This document shows, piece by piece, positions 33,643-42,372 of a stretch of DNA of 64,000 nucleotides. The notes below the pieces were generated by a model. The model was given only the letters and a program-made list of their open reading frames with translations, was not told the origin of the DNA and searched no databases. Location: NCBI RefSeq assembly GCF_014202695.1, contig NZ_JACHHH010000006.1, forward strand, positions 112,995-176,994, in the 5' to 3' direction. Position numbers and translations under genes: made by a program. Source of the DNA: Oribacterium sinus. GTDB lineage: Bacteria; Bacillota; Clostridia; Lachnospirales; Lachnospiraceae. Within the stretch, counting starts at the first letter, position 1. Every line of letters starts with the position of its first letter.

Positions 33643-35877
33643 CTAACTATGCTTTACACCCTTTCCGCCTCTTTTTCCCTGCTTTAATCTTTGCAGGTTC
33701 AGGGTTTTACTTTCCAGCTCCACATTTTCCTCTGCAGCAAGAGAATATACCTTTTTAACATAATCCTTAGGCCGCAAACTCATAGCCAGTACACCCTTCG
33801 CTGTCTTTTTCTGTAAAGGTACTTCCGATAAAGAGAATCTTAGGAAGTAGGAATCCTCCGTTTCCAAAACAATATCCTCTTCTTCCACAGGCACCACGCT
33901 AAGGAGTCTATCCTCTTCTCCCAGCTTGGTGGCCTGGACAAGACGGTTCTGGGTGGAAAATTCTTCTCCCTTTACCCTCTTAATCTGAGCCTGTTCCGTC
34001 ACAAAGAGAAGGGTTTCTTCCTCTAATACCTTTCGAATAAAGACTGCCACCACTCTTTCCTGCTCTGCAGAGAACTTACTCAGATTATCCAGAGGAACGC
34101 CTTTATCCTTAAACTTCGTAACCGGAACATCCAAGATCTTAATCTGGTGCATATTTCCTAAATCCGTAAAGAAGAGGAGACGATCCGTATTCTTACAGGG
34201 GAGTACATAGGCATAGTCCGCCTCAATACTTTCCTTATTTCTCTGGAAGGTACCCGGGTCTACACACTTTACATAACCAAAGCGATCTTGCAAATAATAT
34301 AAATCCATCTCTTCAATGGCAGTATCGTCATATACCGCTTCCTTGGCATCACAGATTTTCGTTTTTCTTTCCTTCCCGTAATCCTTTTGGATTTGCAGAA
34401 GCTCCTGCTCCAAATGAGCATAAAGCACCTTTTTGGAACCCAAAAGCTCCTTATAGTTTTTAATGTTTTTCAGGCTTTCTCTATGGGACTTTTGCAGAGA
34501 CAAAATCTCCAAGCCGATAAGCTTGGACAGGCGCATATCCAGGATGGCCTGAGCCTGTAAATCTGTAAATCGGAAACCCTCTATGGTCTTTCGAAAAACT
34601 TCATCCCTTTCCTTTAGTTGGATTAAAGATAAATCTCCCTGCATCAAAGCGGTTTTCGCATCCTTATGATTCTTGGCTCCCCGAAGCAGTGCAATGATGG
34701 CATCAATACAGTCCACCGCGGAAATCAAACCTTCCTCGATTTCCCGCTTTCTTTCTTCCTTTTCCAGTAATTTGGAAAACTTCGCCTCCAGTCTTTCTAC
34801 CTGGAAGCCAAGATATTCTTCTAAAATTCTCTTTAAAGAAAGAGTTTCCGGTCTTCCATGGGCAATGGCCAACATATTGACCGGGAAGCTATCCTCCAGC
34901 TTGGTCTTCTTATAAAGAATATTTTCTATCTTTTCAATATCCGCTCCGGACTTTAACTCTAAAACGATACGAATTCCCTGTTCATTGGACTGGTTGGAAA
35001 TATCCAGAATATCATTAATCTTTTTTTCCTCGCAAAGATTCGCCACATCCTGCATGAACTTACTGATCCCCTGTCCCACCATGGTATAGGGGATCTCCGT
35101 TACCACCAGCTTATCTCTGTCGGAACGGCCTTCTTTTTTCTCAAAGGAGAGCTTACCTCTTAACCGCAGTCTACCCTGCCCTGTCCTGTAGATCTCTTCT
35201 AACTCCGATTGATTGGCTACAATTCCACCGGTAGGAAAATCCGGTCCCGGCATGATTTCCAGCATTTCCGATAAGGAAAGCTCCGGATTCTTAAGATAAC
35301 GGAGAATTAAAGAAATCACTTCGGACAAATTATGAGAAGGTGTAGAAGTAGTCATTCCCACCGCAATTCCCTCAGAACCATTTAAAAGAAAATAAGGAAT
35401 CTTTGCGGGAAGCACCACCGGCTCCTCTAATTTTCCATCATAGTTAGGCTGGAAGGGAACGGAAAGAGCCAGATCTTGCAGTAAGACCTCCTCTGTAAAT
35501 TTCTCCAAACGAGCCTCCGTATATCGGGGAGCCGCCGCAGAGTCTCCTTCAATGGAGCCGAAGTTTCCCTGTCCCTCCACCAAGGCCTGATTCTTCTTAA
35601 AGCCCTGAGCCAAAACCACTAAGGTTTCATAGATGGAGCTGTCTCCGTGGGGGTGATATTTACCCATGGTATCACCGCAGATTCTGGCAGACTTTAAGGT
35701 AGGTCTGTCATGGAAAACCCTAAGCTCTCCCATATCAAAAAGGACTCTTCTTTGCACAGGCTTTAAACCGTCCCGAATATCCGGCACGGCTCTACTGGTT
35801 ATGACACTCATGGAATAGTCCAAATAGGACTTTTGCATTTCCTCAGAAAATTCCGTGGTTAAGATTTGTTCTGGCAT
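33643..35877 (-). CDS. parC: Type IIA topoisomerase subunit A (ParC-type)
   Basis: 744 residues. The breakage-reunion domain has the opening LTTEFSEEMQKSYLDYSMSVI, KPVQRRVLFDM and the catalytic Tyr in AAPRYTEARL near residue 120. A coiled-coil region and a six-bladed C-terminal propeller follow. It ends with a Lys/Arg/Gly tail GKRGGKGVKHS, which resembles a GyrA box but sits at the extreme end rather than in the first blade. Paired with parE 21 bases upstream. I call it ParC from length and context; which of gyrase or topo IV activity it has is not certain. Confidence 0.85.
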   Translation of the reverse strand: MPEQILTTEFSEEMQKSYLDYSMSVITSRAVPDIRDGLKPVQRRVLFDMGELRVFHDRPTLKSARICGDTMGKYHPHGDSSIYETLVVLAQGFKKNQALVEGQGNFGSIEGDSAAAPRYTEARLEKFTEEVLLQDLALSVPFQPNYDGKLEEPVVLPAKIPYFLLNGSEGIAVGMTTSTPSHNLSEVISLILRYLKNPELSLSEMLEIMPGPDFPTGGIVANQSELEEIYRTGQGRLRLRGKLSFEKKEGRSDRDKLVVTEIPYTMVGQGISKFMQDVANLCEEKKINDILDISNQSNEQGIRIVLELKSGADIEKIENILYKKTKLEDSFPVNMLAIAHGRPETLSLKRILEEYLGFQVERLEAKFSKLLEKEERKREIEEGLISAVDCIDAIIALLRGAKNHKDAKTALMQGDLSLIQLKERDEVFRKTIEGFRFTDLQAQAILDMRLSKLIGLEILSLQKSHRESLKNIKNYKELLGSKKVLYAHLEQELLQIQKDYGKERKTKICDAKEAVYDDTAIEEMDLYYLQDRFGYVKCVDPGTFQRNKESIEADYAYVLPCKNTDRLLFFTDLGNMHQIKILDVPVTKFKDKGVPLDNLSKFSAEQERVVAVFIRKVLEEETLLFVTEQAQIKRVKGEEFSTQNRLVQATKLGEEDRLLSVVPVEEEDIVLETEDSYFLRFSLSEVPLQKKTAKGVLAMSLRPKDYVKKVYSLAAEENVELESKTLNLQRLKQGKRGGKGVKHS

Positions 35878-35898
35878 ACTTTCTTTTCCTCAGCCTTT

Positions 35899-37827
35899 CT
35901 ATGCATCGATTTCCGCTTCCATGGCATGGGTAAAAATAAACTCTCTTCTGGGAGCCACCTCCGTACCCATTAACATACTGGTGACTTGAGAAGCCAGCTT
36001 GGCATCCTCAATTTCTACCCTCTTCAGCACTCGGTTTTCCGGATTGAGAGTCGTTTCCCAAAGCTCCTTGGGATTCATTTCTCCAAGCCCCTTAAATCGC
36101 TTTAACTCATAGCAGGAACTGCCATGCTTCTTCTGATAAGCAAGTAATGCCTTTTCATCATATAAATACTGGGGCTTTTCTTTTTTATTGTCCGGAATGA
36201 CCAGATACAGGGGGGGCATGGAAACATAGATATGCCCTTCCTGAATCAGTTCCGGCATAAAGCGATAAAAGAAAGTAAGTAATAAAGTATCAATATGGCT
36301 TCCGTCCACATCCGCATCCGTCATTAGTATAATTTTATGATAACGAAGCTTGGAAATATCAAAGTCATTTCCAAATCCCTCGGAAAAACCGCAACCAAAG
36401 GCATTGATCATGGTCTTAATTTCCGCATTAGCCAATACCTTATCCATGGAAGCCTTCTCCACATTTAAGATCTTTCCTCTTAAAGGAAGGATAGCTTGAG
36501 TGTGGCGGTTTCTGCTGGTTTTGGCAGAGCCTCCAGCACTGTCTCCCTCCACGATAAAAATTTCACATTCCTCCGGCTTTTTGGAAATGCAATTAGCCAG
36601 CTTTCCGTTGGAATCAAAGCTGTACTTGGACTTAGATAAAAGGTTTACCTTGGCCTTTTCTTCCTGCTTTCGAATCTTGGCGGATTTTTCCGCACAGGAA
36701 AGAATGGCTTTCACGATTTCCAGGTTTCTGTCAAAGTATCGCTCCAGCTCTTCCCCTACCACTGAGGAAACATCCTTAGCCGCCTCTAAAGAAGCTAACT
36801 TGGTTTTGGTCTGCCCCTCAAAAACCGGCTCCGGATACTTTACGGAAAGCACAGCCACCATACCATTTCTGGTATCCGCTCCGGTAAAGTTCGGATCCTT
36901 CTCCTTTAAAATGCCCAGTTGCCTTGCATAGCTATTCATCATTTGGGCAAATTTTGTCTTTAAGCCCACAATGTGGGTTCCCCCCTCCTGGGTATAGATG
37001 CCGTTACAAAAGCCCAGAAGATTTTCTTCAAAGCTGTCGGTAAACTGGAAGGCACACTCCACCTCTGTCTTTCCGCTCTTTCCCTGAAAGGATATGATGG
37101 GGGAAACGATCTTACTTTGATCCTTCACAAGCTCCGCCACAAAGGCATGAAGTCCTTCCGGCTCATAGTAATCTCTGCTGACAACTTCCTCTCCCCGTTC
37201 ATCACGGAAATGAAGGTGAAGGGTAGGATTTAAGTAGGCGGTCTCATGGAGGCGGGACATCAGCCACTCCTCCTTAAAACGAGTCTTTTCGAAAATGCTG
37301 TCATCCGGAATAAAGGTGGTTTCCGTACCTGTCTCCTTGGTTTTTCCCACCACAGGTAAAAGGCCGTCAATCAACTCGGTCTTTGGAATCCCTTTTTCAT
37401 ACTCATCTTCGTAAATTTTTCCATTCTGATAAACCCTGACCCGCATATAGTTGGACAGGGCGTTCACCACGGAGGAACCTACACCATGTAAGCCTCCGGA
37501 GGTTTTATAGGAGCTATCATCAAACTTTCCTCCGGCATGTAGGGTGGTCATTACGATTCTTTCCGCAGAAATGCCCTTCTTATGCCGGTCAACGGGGATT
37601 CCACGTCCATTATCCCGTACCGTACAGGAGCCGTCCTTATGGAGAGTTACGGAAATTTCTGTACAATATCCGGCTAGATGCTCGTCCACGGAATTATCCA
37701 CAATTTCATAAATCAAATGATTTAAGCCCTTGCTTCCGATGGATCCGATATACATTCCCGGCCTTCTTCGTACCGCTTCCAATCCCTCTAAAACAGTAAT
37801 ACTGTCTGCATTATAGCTCTTTGCCAT
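35899..37827 (-). CDS. parE: Type IIA topoisomerase ATPase subunit B (ParE-type)
   Basis: 642 residues. GHKL ATPase motifs are EIVDNSVDEHLAG, DNGRGIPV and GGLHGVGSSVVNAL; the Toprim domain has EGDSAGGSAK and the metal-binding DADVDGSH. It drives strand passage with the neighbouring ParC-type subunit. The start ATG at 37827 follows GGAG. Naming as ParE rather than GyrB follows the pairing with the second gene; a separate gyrBA near the origin is expected but not seen here. Confidence 0.87.
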   Translation of the reverse strand: MAKSYNADSITVLEGLEAVRRRPGMYIGSIGSKGLNHLIYEIVDNSVDEHLAGYCTEISVTLHKDGSCTVRDNGRGIPVDRHKKGISAERIVMTTLHAGGKFDDSSYKTSGGLHGVGSSVVNALSNYMRVRVYQNGKIYEDEYEKGIPKTELIDGLLPVVGKTKETGTETTFIPDDSIFEKTRFKEEWLMSRLHETAYLNPTLHLHFRDERGEEVVSRDYYEPEGLHAFVAELVKDQSKIVSPIISFQGKSGKTEVECAFQFTDSFEENLLGFCNGIYTQEGGTHIVGLKTKFAQMMNSYARQLGILKEKDPNFTGADTRNGMVAVLSVKYPEPVFEGQTKTKLASLEAAKDVSSVVGEELERYFDRNLEIVKAILSCAEKSAKIRKQEEKAKVNLLSKSKYSFDSNGKLANCISKKPEECEIFIVEGDSAGGSAKTSRNRHTQAILPLRGKILNVEKASMDKVLANAEIKTMINAFGCGFSEGFGNDFDISKLRYHKIILMTDADVDGSHIDTLLLTFFYRFMPELIQEGHIYVSMPPLYLVIPDNKKEKPQYLYDEKALLAYQKKHGSSCYELKRFKGLGEMNPKELWETTLNPENRVLKRVEIEDAKLASQVTSMLMGTEVAPRREFIFTHAMEAEIDA

Positions 37828-37909
37828 TTTTCTCCTTTTTGTTTTCCGGGCTTTTCCTTACTGCCCATATTGAGCATATCCTTACCGCCCTATTTTTTTA
37901 TTTTGAAAA

Positions 37910-39451
37910 TTATGCTCTGGAAATCACTTCCGTAAAACGACGGAAGGCTGCCTTTCCTTCCGCATCCCTTTTAAAGATTCCCGCGCAGGAAAGAACCTCC
38001 ATGAAAACCTTGGCCACTTCCTCCTGCACAATTTCATGGACATTTTCCGAAGAAAGCTTCGGATATTTTCTTAAAATCTCCTCGGCCCAATCCGCATGTT
38101 TCTGAAGGCTTTCTTTTTTCCTTAAATCTTCTCCGGAAACCAGGGCCCCTTCCAACTCCTCCAGCTCCTGCTTAAGTCTTGCAGGAAGAACTGCAAGGCC
38201 CATCACTTCGATAAGACCGATATTTTCCTTCTTAATATGGTGATACTCCTCATGGGGATGGAACAATCCCAAAGGATGTTCCTCTGTGCAAAGGTTGTTT
38301 CTCAGCACCAAATCCAGCTCAAAATCCTCTCCCCGTCTTCTGGCAATGGGAGTAATGGTATTATGGGGAGTTTCCTCCGTAAAGGCATAGAGGGAAACCG
38401 CCGGATCGGAATAAGAGCGGAAACGCTCCAAAATCATAGTCGCACAAGAGGAAAGCTCAGATGAATTCTTTCCTCGTAAGCGAATCACGGACATGGGCCA
38501 GTTCACGATACCTGCCTGAATATCCGGATAGCCTTCCAATGTAAAGTATTCCTCAACTTCCGCCTTTTCCATAGGAAAGCTATAGTTACCTCCCTGAAAA
38601 TGCTCATGGGAAAGGATGGAGCCTCCCACAATGGGAAGATCCGCATTGGAGCCCACAAAATAATGGGGAAATTGCTCCACAAAGGAGAAGAGCTTGGGGA
38701 AGATCTCCGCGGAAATCCGCATGGGCTTATGCTCCCTGTGAAAGACGATACAATGCTCCGGATAATATACATAGGGAGAATACTGGAAATAAAACGCCTC
38801 TCCTGCCAGGTTTAGAGGAATGATTCTATGATTTTCTCTTGCCGGAAAATCCAGCCTTCCCCCGTAACCCTCACTCTCCTTACAAAGCATACAGGCCGGA
38901 TAGGAAGAGGACTGCATCTTCCCAAGGAGGGCAATCATCTTCGGATCCTTCTCCGGTTTACTTAAGTTAATGCTGATTTCCACAGGACCGTAGTCTGTTT
39001 CCTTATGAAAATGAATATCCTTCCGAATACGATAACGGCGGATATAGTCATTGTTTTGGCTAAACGCATAAAAATACTCTGTAGCCTTTTGAGGAGATTC
39101 CTGATAATATTTCCGGAACTTTTCTTGCACATGGCTAGGACGGTCTGTAAGAATTCCCATGATTCTGGTATCCAAAAGATCCCGCTCCACCACATTGTCC
39201 TCTTTTAAAACGCCTTTTTCCAAGGCCAGGGATAAGAGTTTCGCCAGTAAACTTTCCAAATAAGAACCGTCTTCAATACTTTCCTTGGACATCCCCTGAA
39301 GCTTTTCCCGGATCTTCTCATAAGAATAATCCTTAGGCTCTACCCTAAGTAAAGTAGCCAAACTGTTGTAGATATAAACAAAGTCTGCCTCTTCAATCAG
39401 CTTACAATATGCCCCGTAGGCCACAAAGTCCTGTAATAGTTCCTCTACCAT
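37910..39451 (-). CDS. galT: UDP-glucose--hexose-1-phosphate uridylyltransferase (GalT, Firmicutes type)
   Basis: 513 residues, the length of the longer GalT2 family rather than the 350-residue E. coli type. It swaps UMP between UDP-glucose and galactose-1-phosphate in the Leloir pathway. HEHFQGGNYSFPM carries the active-site His pair region. The start ATG lies 6 bases after galE, and it is the last gene of the galKET run. Confidence 0.93.
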   Translation of the reverse strand: MVEELLQDFVAYGAYCKLIEEADFVYIYNSLATLLRVEPKDYSYEKIREKLQGMSKESIEDGSYLESLLAKLLSLALEKGVLKEDNVVERDLLDTRIMGILTDRPSHVQEKFRKYYQESPQKATEYFYAFSQNNDYIRRYRIRKDIHFHKETDYGPVEISINLSKPEKDPKMIALLGKMQSSSYPACMLCKESEGYGGRLDFPARENHRIIPLNLAGEAFYFQYSPYVYYPEHCIVFHREHKPMRISAEIFPKLFSFVEQFPHYFVGSNADLPIVGGSILSHEHFQGGNYSFPMEKAEVEEYFTLEGYPDIQAGIVNWPMSVIRLRGKNSSELSSCATMILERFRSYSDPAVSLYAFTEETPHNTITPIARRRGEDFELDLVLRNNLCTEEHPLGLFHPHEEYHHIKKENIGLIEVMGLAVLPARLKQELEELEGALVSGEDLRKKESLQKHADWAEEILRKYPKLSSENVHEIVQEEVAKVFMEVLSCAGIFKRDAEGKAAFRRFTEVISRA

Positions 39452-39457
39452 CTTTTC

Positions 39458-40477
39458 TTACTCTCCATATCCGTTGGGATTTTGAGACTGCCATCTCCAG
39501 CTATCCTGACACATTTCCAGAATATCCTTCTCCGCCTTCCAGCCTAGAACTTCTTCCGCCTTCTTGGGACTGGAATAACAGGTAGCCACATCTCCTGCTC
39601 TTCTTTCCTCAATCACATAGGGAAGAGTCTTTCCGCAGGCTTTTTCAAAGGCATGAATAATTTCAAGAACGGAATAGCCCTTTCCGGTTCCTAAATTACA
39701 TACCAGAACGCCGTCGTTTTTCGATAATCTCTCCACCGCCTTCACATGCCCCTTAGCCAGGTCTACCACATGAATATAATCTCTTACGCCTGTGCCGTCC
39801 TTGGTGGGATAGTCCTGTCCGAAAACATGGATTTTTTCCAAAGCACCGGAGGCTACCTTGGCCACATAGGGAAGAAGATTGTTGGGGATTCCCTTGGGAT
39901 CCTCTCCAATCTTTCCGGAAATATGGGCACCGATAGGATTAAAATACCGAAGTAAAATCACATTCCAATCCGGATTGGCCTTTTGCACATCACAAAGCAT
40001 CTGCTCCTGCATCCACTTCGTCCAGCCATAGGGATTTGTGCAGGTTCCCTTGGGACAGTTTTCCGTAATGGGAATCTCCGCCGGATCTCCGTAAACCGTT
40101 GCGGAGGAAGAGAAAATAAAGTTTTTGCAGCCGTATTTTTTCATACACTCCAGAATATTCAGGGTTCCTAAAAGATTATCATGATAATACAGAAGAGGTT
40201 TCACAACAGACTCTCCCACCGCCTTTAAGCCGGCAAAATGAATTACCGCGGAAATATCCGGGTGCTCAGAGAAAATTTTTTCCATATCCTCTTTTTTCAG
40301 CATGTCCGCCTCATAGAAGGGAAAATCCTTTCCGCTGATTTCCTTTACCCGCTCAATAGCCTTTTTGCTGGAGTTATAGAAGTTGTCGAAAACCACCACA
40401 TCATAGTTTTCCGCCAACAGCTCAATTACGGTATGAGAACCGATATAGCCTGCACCACCAGTGACCAAAATCTTCAT
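39458..40477 (-). CDS. galE: UDP-glucose 4-epimerase
   Basis: 339 residues. The NAD-binding Rossmann motif ILVTGGAGYIGSH is at the N-terminus, the catalytic YxxxK in NPYGWTKWM, and a Ser in FIFSSSATVYGD. It interconverts UDP-galactose and UDP-glucose, supplying the Leloir pathway and wall glycans. The ribosome site is GGAGG and the gene starts 9 bases after galK. Confidence 0.97.
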   Translation of the reverse strand: MKILVTGGAGYIGSHTVIELLAENYDVVVFDNFYNSSKKAIERVKEISGKDFPFYEADMLKKEDMEKIFSEHPDISAVIHFAGLKAVGESVVKPLLYYHDNLLGTLNILECMKKYGCKNFIFSSSATVYGDPAEIPITENCPKGTCTNPYGWTKWMQEQMLCDVQKANPDWNVILLRYFNPIGAHISGKIGEDPKGIPNNLLPYVAKVASGALEKIHVFGQDYPTKDGTGVRDYIHVVDLAKGHVKAVERLSKNDGVLVCNLGTGKGYSVLEIIHAFEKACGKTLPYVIEERRAGDVATCYSSPKKAEEVLGWKAEKDILEMCQDSWRWQSQNPNGYGE

Positions 40478-40486
40478 ATTGCCTCC

Positions 40487-41665
40487 TTATAATTCTCTGG
40501 GACCGTCAGAAACCTCTGCCTCATAGAAGCTACAGGGGTAACCAATCTTTCTTTCATAGCTTTCCGCCACTTTTCTCTTGAATTCCTCTTTCTTGTCCTT
40601 TTCCAAAAGAGTAACGGTACATCCGCCGAAACCGCCTCCTGTCATACGGGAGCCATAGACATAGGGAAGAGCTCTTGCTGCGTCCACCAAGGTATCCAGT
40701 TCTTCACAGGAAACCTCGTAATCATCCCGAAGGGAATCGTGGGAAAGATTCATTAATTCTCCAAAACGATGCAAATCTCCCTCTTCCAAAGCTTTCTTTG
40801 CCGCAATGGTTCTGTTATTTTCCAATACCGCATGCTTTGCTCTCATCCGAATAATCGGATTGGAAATTTCCTTTTCCAAGGCAAAGAAATCCTCATCGGA
40901 AAGCTCTCCCAGACTTTTAATAGGCCGGAACTTTTGCAAAATTTTTAAAGCTTCTTCCGACTCTCTTCTTCTATCATTGTAGGCAGAGCCGATGAGCTTA
41001 TGCTTTTTATTTGTATTACTGATAATGATGCAATGATCCTTTAAAACAATGGGAGCATAGGAAAACTGCAGTGTAGCGGTATCCAGGAAAATAGCATGAT
41101 CCTTCTTTCCCATGGCGCTGGCAAACTGATCCATGATTCCACAGTTCATTCCATTGTAATTATTTTCACTGTACTGCCCGATTAAAGCCAGTTCCGGGAA
41201 GCTCACGGAAAGACCGTATAGCTCCTTACAAATGCTTCCCATCAAGACCTCTAAGGAAGCCGAAGAAGAAAGACCGGAGCCATTGGGAATATTTCCGTAA
41301 AGCACCAAATCTAAACCGCAGGGAATCTCCAGGCCTCTTTTTTCCATAGCCCAAATAACACCCTTTAAGTAAGCTGCCCACTGCTTATCCTCTAGAGGGG
41401 TAAAATCATGTTCCCCGGCAGAAATCACCCCTGCCCCTTCCACATTCAAAGAGTAAAATCGAAAGTTTTTATCTTCTCTCTTCTTTACTGCAGCATAGCT
41501 TCCCATACTTAAAGCACAAGGAAAGACATGACCTCCGTTGTAATCCGTGTGCTCTCCGATCAGATTTACTCTTCCCGGAGCAAAGAAATAACGAATCCCT
41601 TCTGTATTTCCATAAAGCTCGGAAAACTTCTCTTCTAATGCCTTTTTGATTTCTTCCTCTCTCAT
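40487..41665 (-). CDS. galK: Galactokinase
   Basis: 392 residues of the GHMP kinase family. The galactokinase signature GRVNLIGEHTDYNGG is near residue 31, the ATP loop GSGLSSSASLEV near 130, and GSRMTGGGFGGC near the end. It phosphorylates galactose at C1. Its ATG overlaps the stop of the preceding gene as ATGA. First of the galK-galE-galT set. Confidence 0.97.
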   Translation of the reverse strand: MREEEIKKALEEKFSELYGNTEGIRYFFAPGRVNLIGEHTDYNGGHVFPCALSMGSYAAVKKREDKNFRFYSLNVEGAGVISAGEHDFTPLEDKQWAAYLKGVIWAMEKRGLEIPCGLDLVLYGNIPNGSGLSSSASLEVLMGSICKELYGLSVSFPELALIGQYSENNYNGMNCGIMDQFASAMGKKDHAIFLDTATLQFSYAPIVLKDHCIIISNTNKKHKLIGSAYNDRRRESEEALKILQKFRPIKSLGELSDEDFFALEKEISNPIIRMRAKHAVLENNRTIAAKKALEEGDLHRFGELMNLSHDSLRDDYEVSCEELDTLVDAARALPYVYGSRMTGGGFGGCTVTLLEKDKKEEFKRKVAESYERKIGYPCSFYEAEVSDGPREL

Positions 41666-42372
41666 TTTTTCACCGTCCTCTTACTTCCTTTACGAATCAA
41701 ATGGGTAACTCCCAACTTCGTTTTTGTTAATGATTTTTTTCTTCTTTTATATTTTTTCTTTCTGATTTTCTTTCCTTTTTTAACTTCCTCCGTTCCTTCT
41801 TCCTCAGTGCCATTTCCTTCTACAGAAAATACCGTATAATCTCTCTCCAGCAATAAATACGAAAAATCTTTTTGCAGTTCCTCCTCCGCAATTCTTTCTA
41901 AAAGGTAATTCACTAAAAAACTTTTGGATTTATTCTGATACTTGGGAAAGCCGTATTTTTTCTGTATTTCCTGTAATTCTGATTTCCAAAGTAAACTTGC
42001 CTTTCTTTTTATATCACAAAACGGATTTTTTTGCTCCTGTCGAAGTATATAAAAATCACATTTTCCTTCTACCTCTTCCACCGTAATAATCCCCCAAAAA
42101 TAGGGAACGTGATTTTCTATGCTGTGGGCATGTTTACTGCCCACCACCACCATATTGTAATCAAAATATTGATTATAGTTTTTTATCTGTCCTTCCAGGC
42201 GAGAGTAGCTATCATGATCCGACTTTATTTCAATCCCCATAAAGCTGTCTTCCTGAATCAGAACACAGTCCGCCCGGGCTCTTCCTATGACCTTTTCTTC
42301 CAGTATTCTGGACTTTCCGTAGCTTTCTTCCAAAAAGAAAAATAGACTTTCCCGAATCTCTTTATCGTACAT
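41662..42372 (-). CDS. PD-(D/E)XK nuclease-like protein (sce7726/MmcB-like)
   Basis: 236 residues. RARADCVLIQEDSFMGIEIK has the spacing of a PD-(D/E)XK core (Asp, then Glu-x-Lys), followed by SDHDSYSRLEGQIKNYNQYF, as in sce7726-type proteins. The last roughly 45 residues are extremely basic (GKKIRKKKYKRRKKS), suiting nucleic-acid binding. Its target is unknown; DNA repair is a guess from relatives. It overlaps the preceding gene by 11 bases and galK by 4, so it is translationally coupled into the chain leading to galKET, an odd neighbour for sugar metabolism. Confidence 0.6.
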   Translation of the reverse strand: MYDKEIRESLFFFLEESYGKSRILEEKVIGRARADCVLIQEDSFMGIEIKSDHDSYSRLEGQIKNYNQYFDYNMVVVGSKHAHSIENHVPYFWGIITVEEVEGKCDFYILRQEQKNPFCDIKRKASLLWKSELQEIQKKYGFPKYQNKSKSFLVNYLLERIAEEELQKDFSYLLLERDYTVFSVEGNGTEEEGTEEVKKGKKIRKKKYKRRKKSLTKTKLGVTHLIRKGSKRTVKK

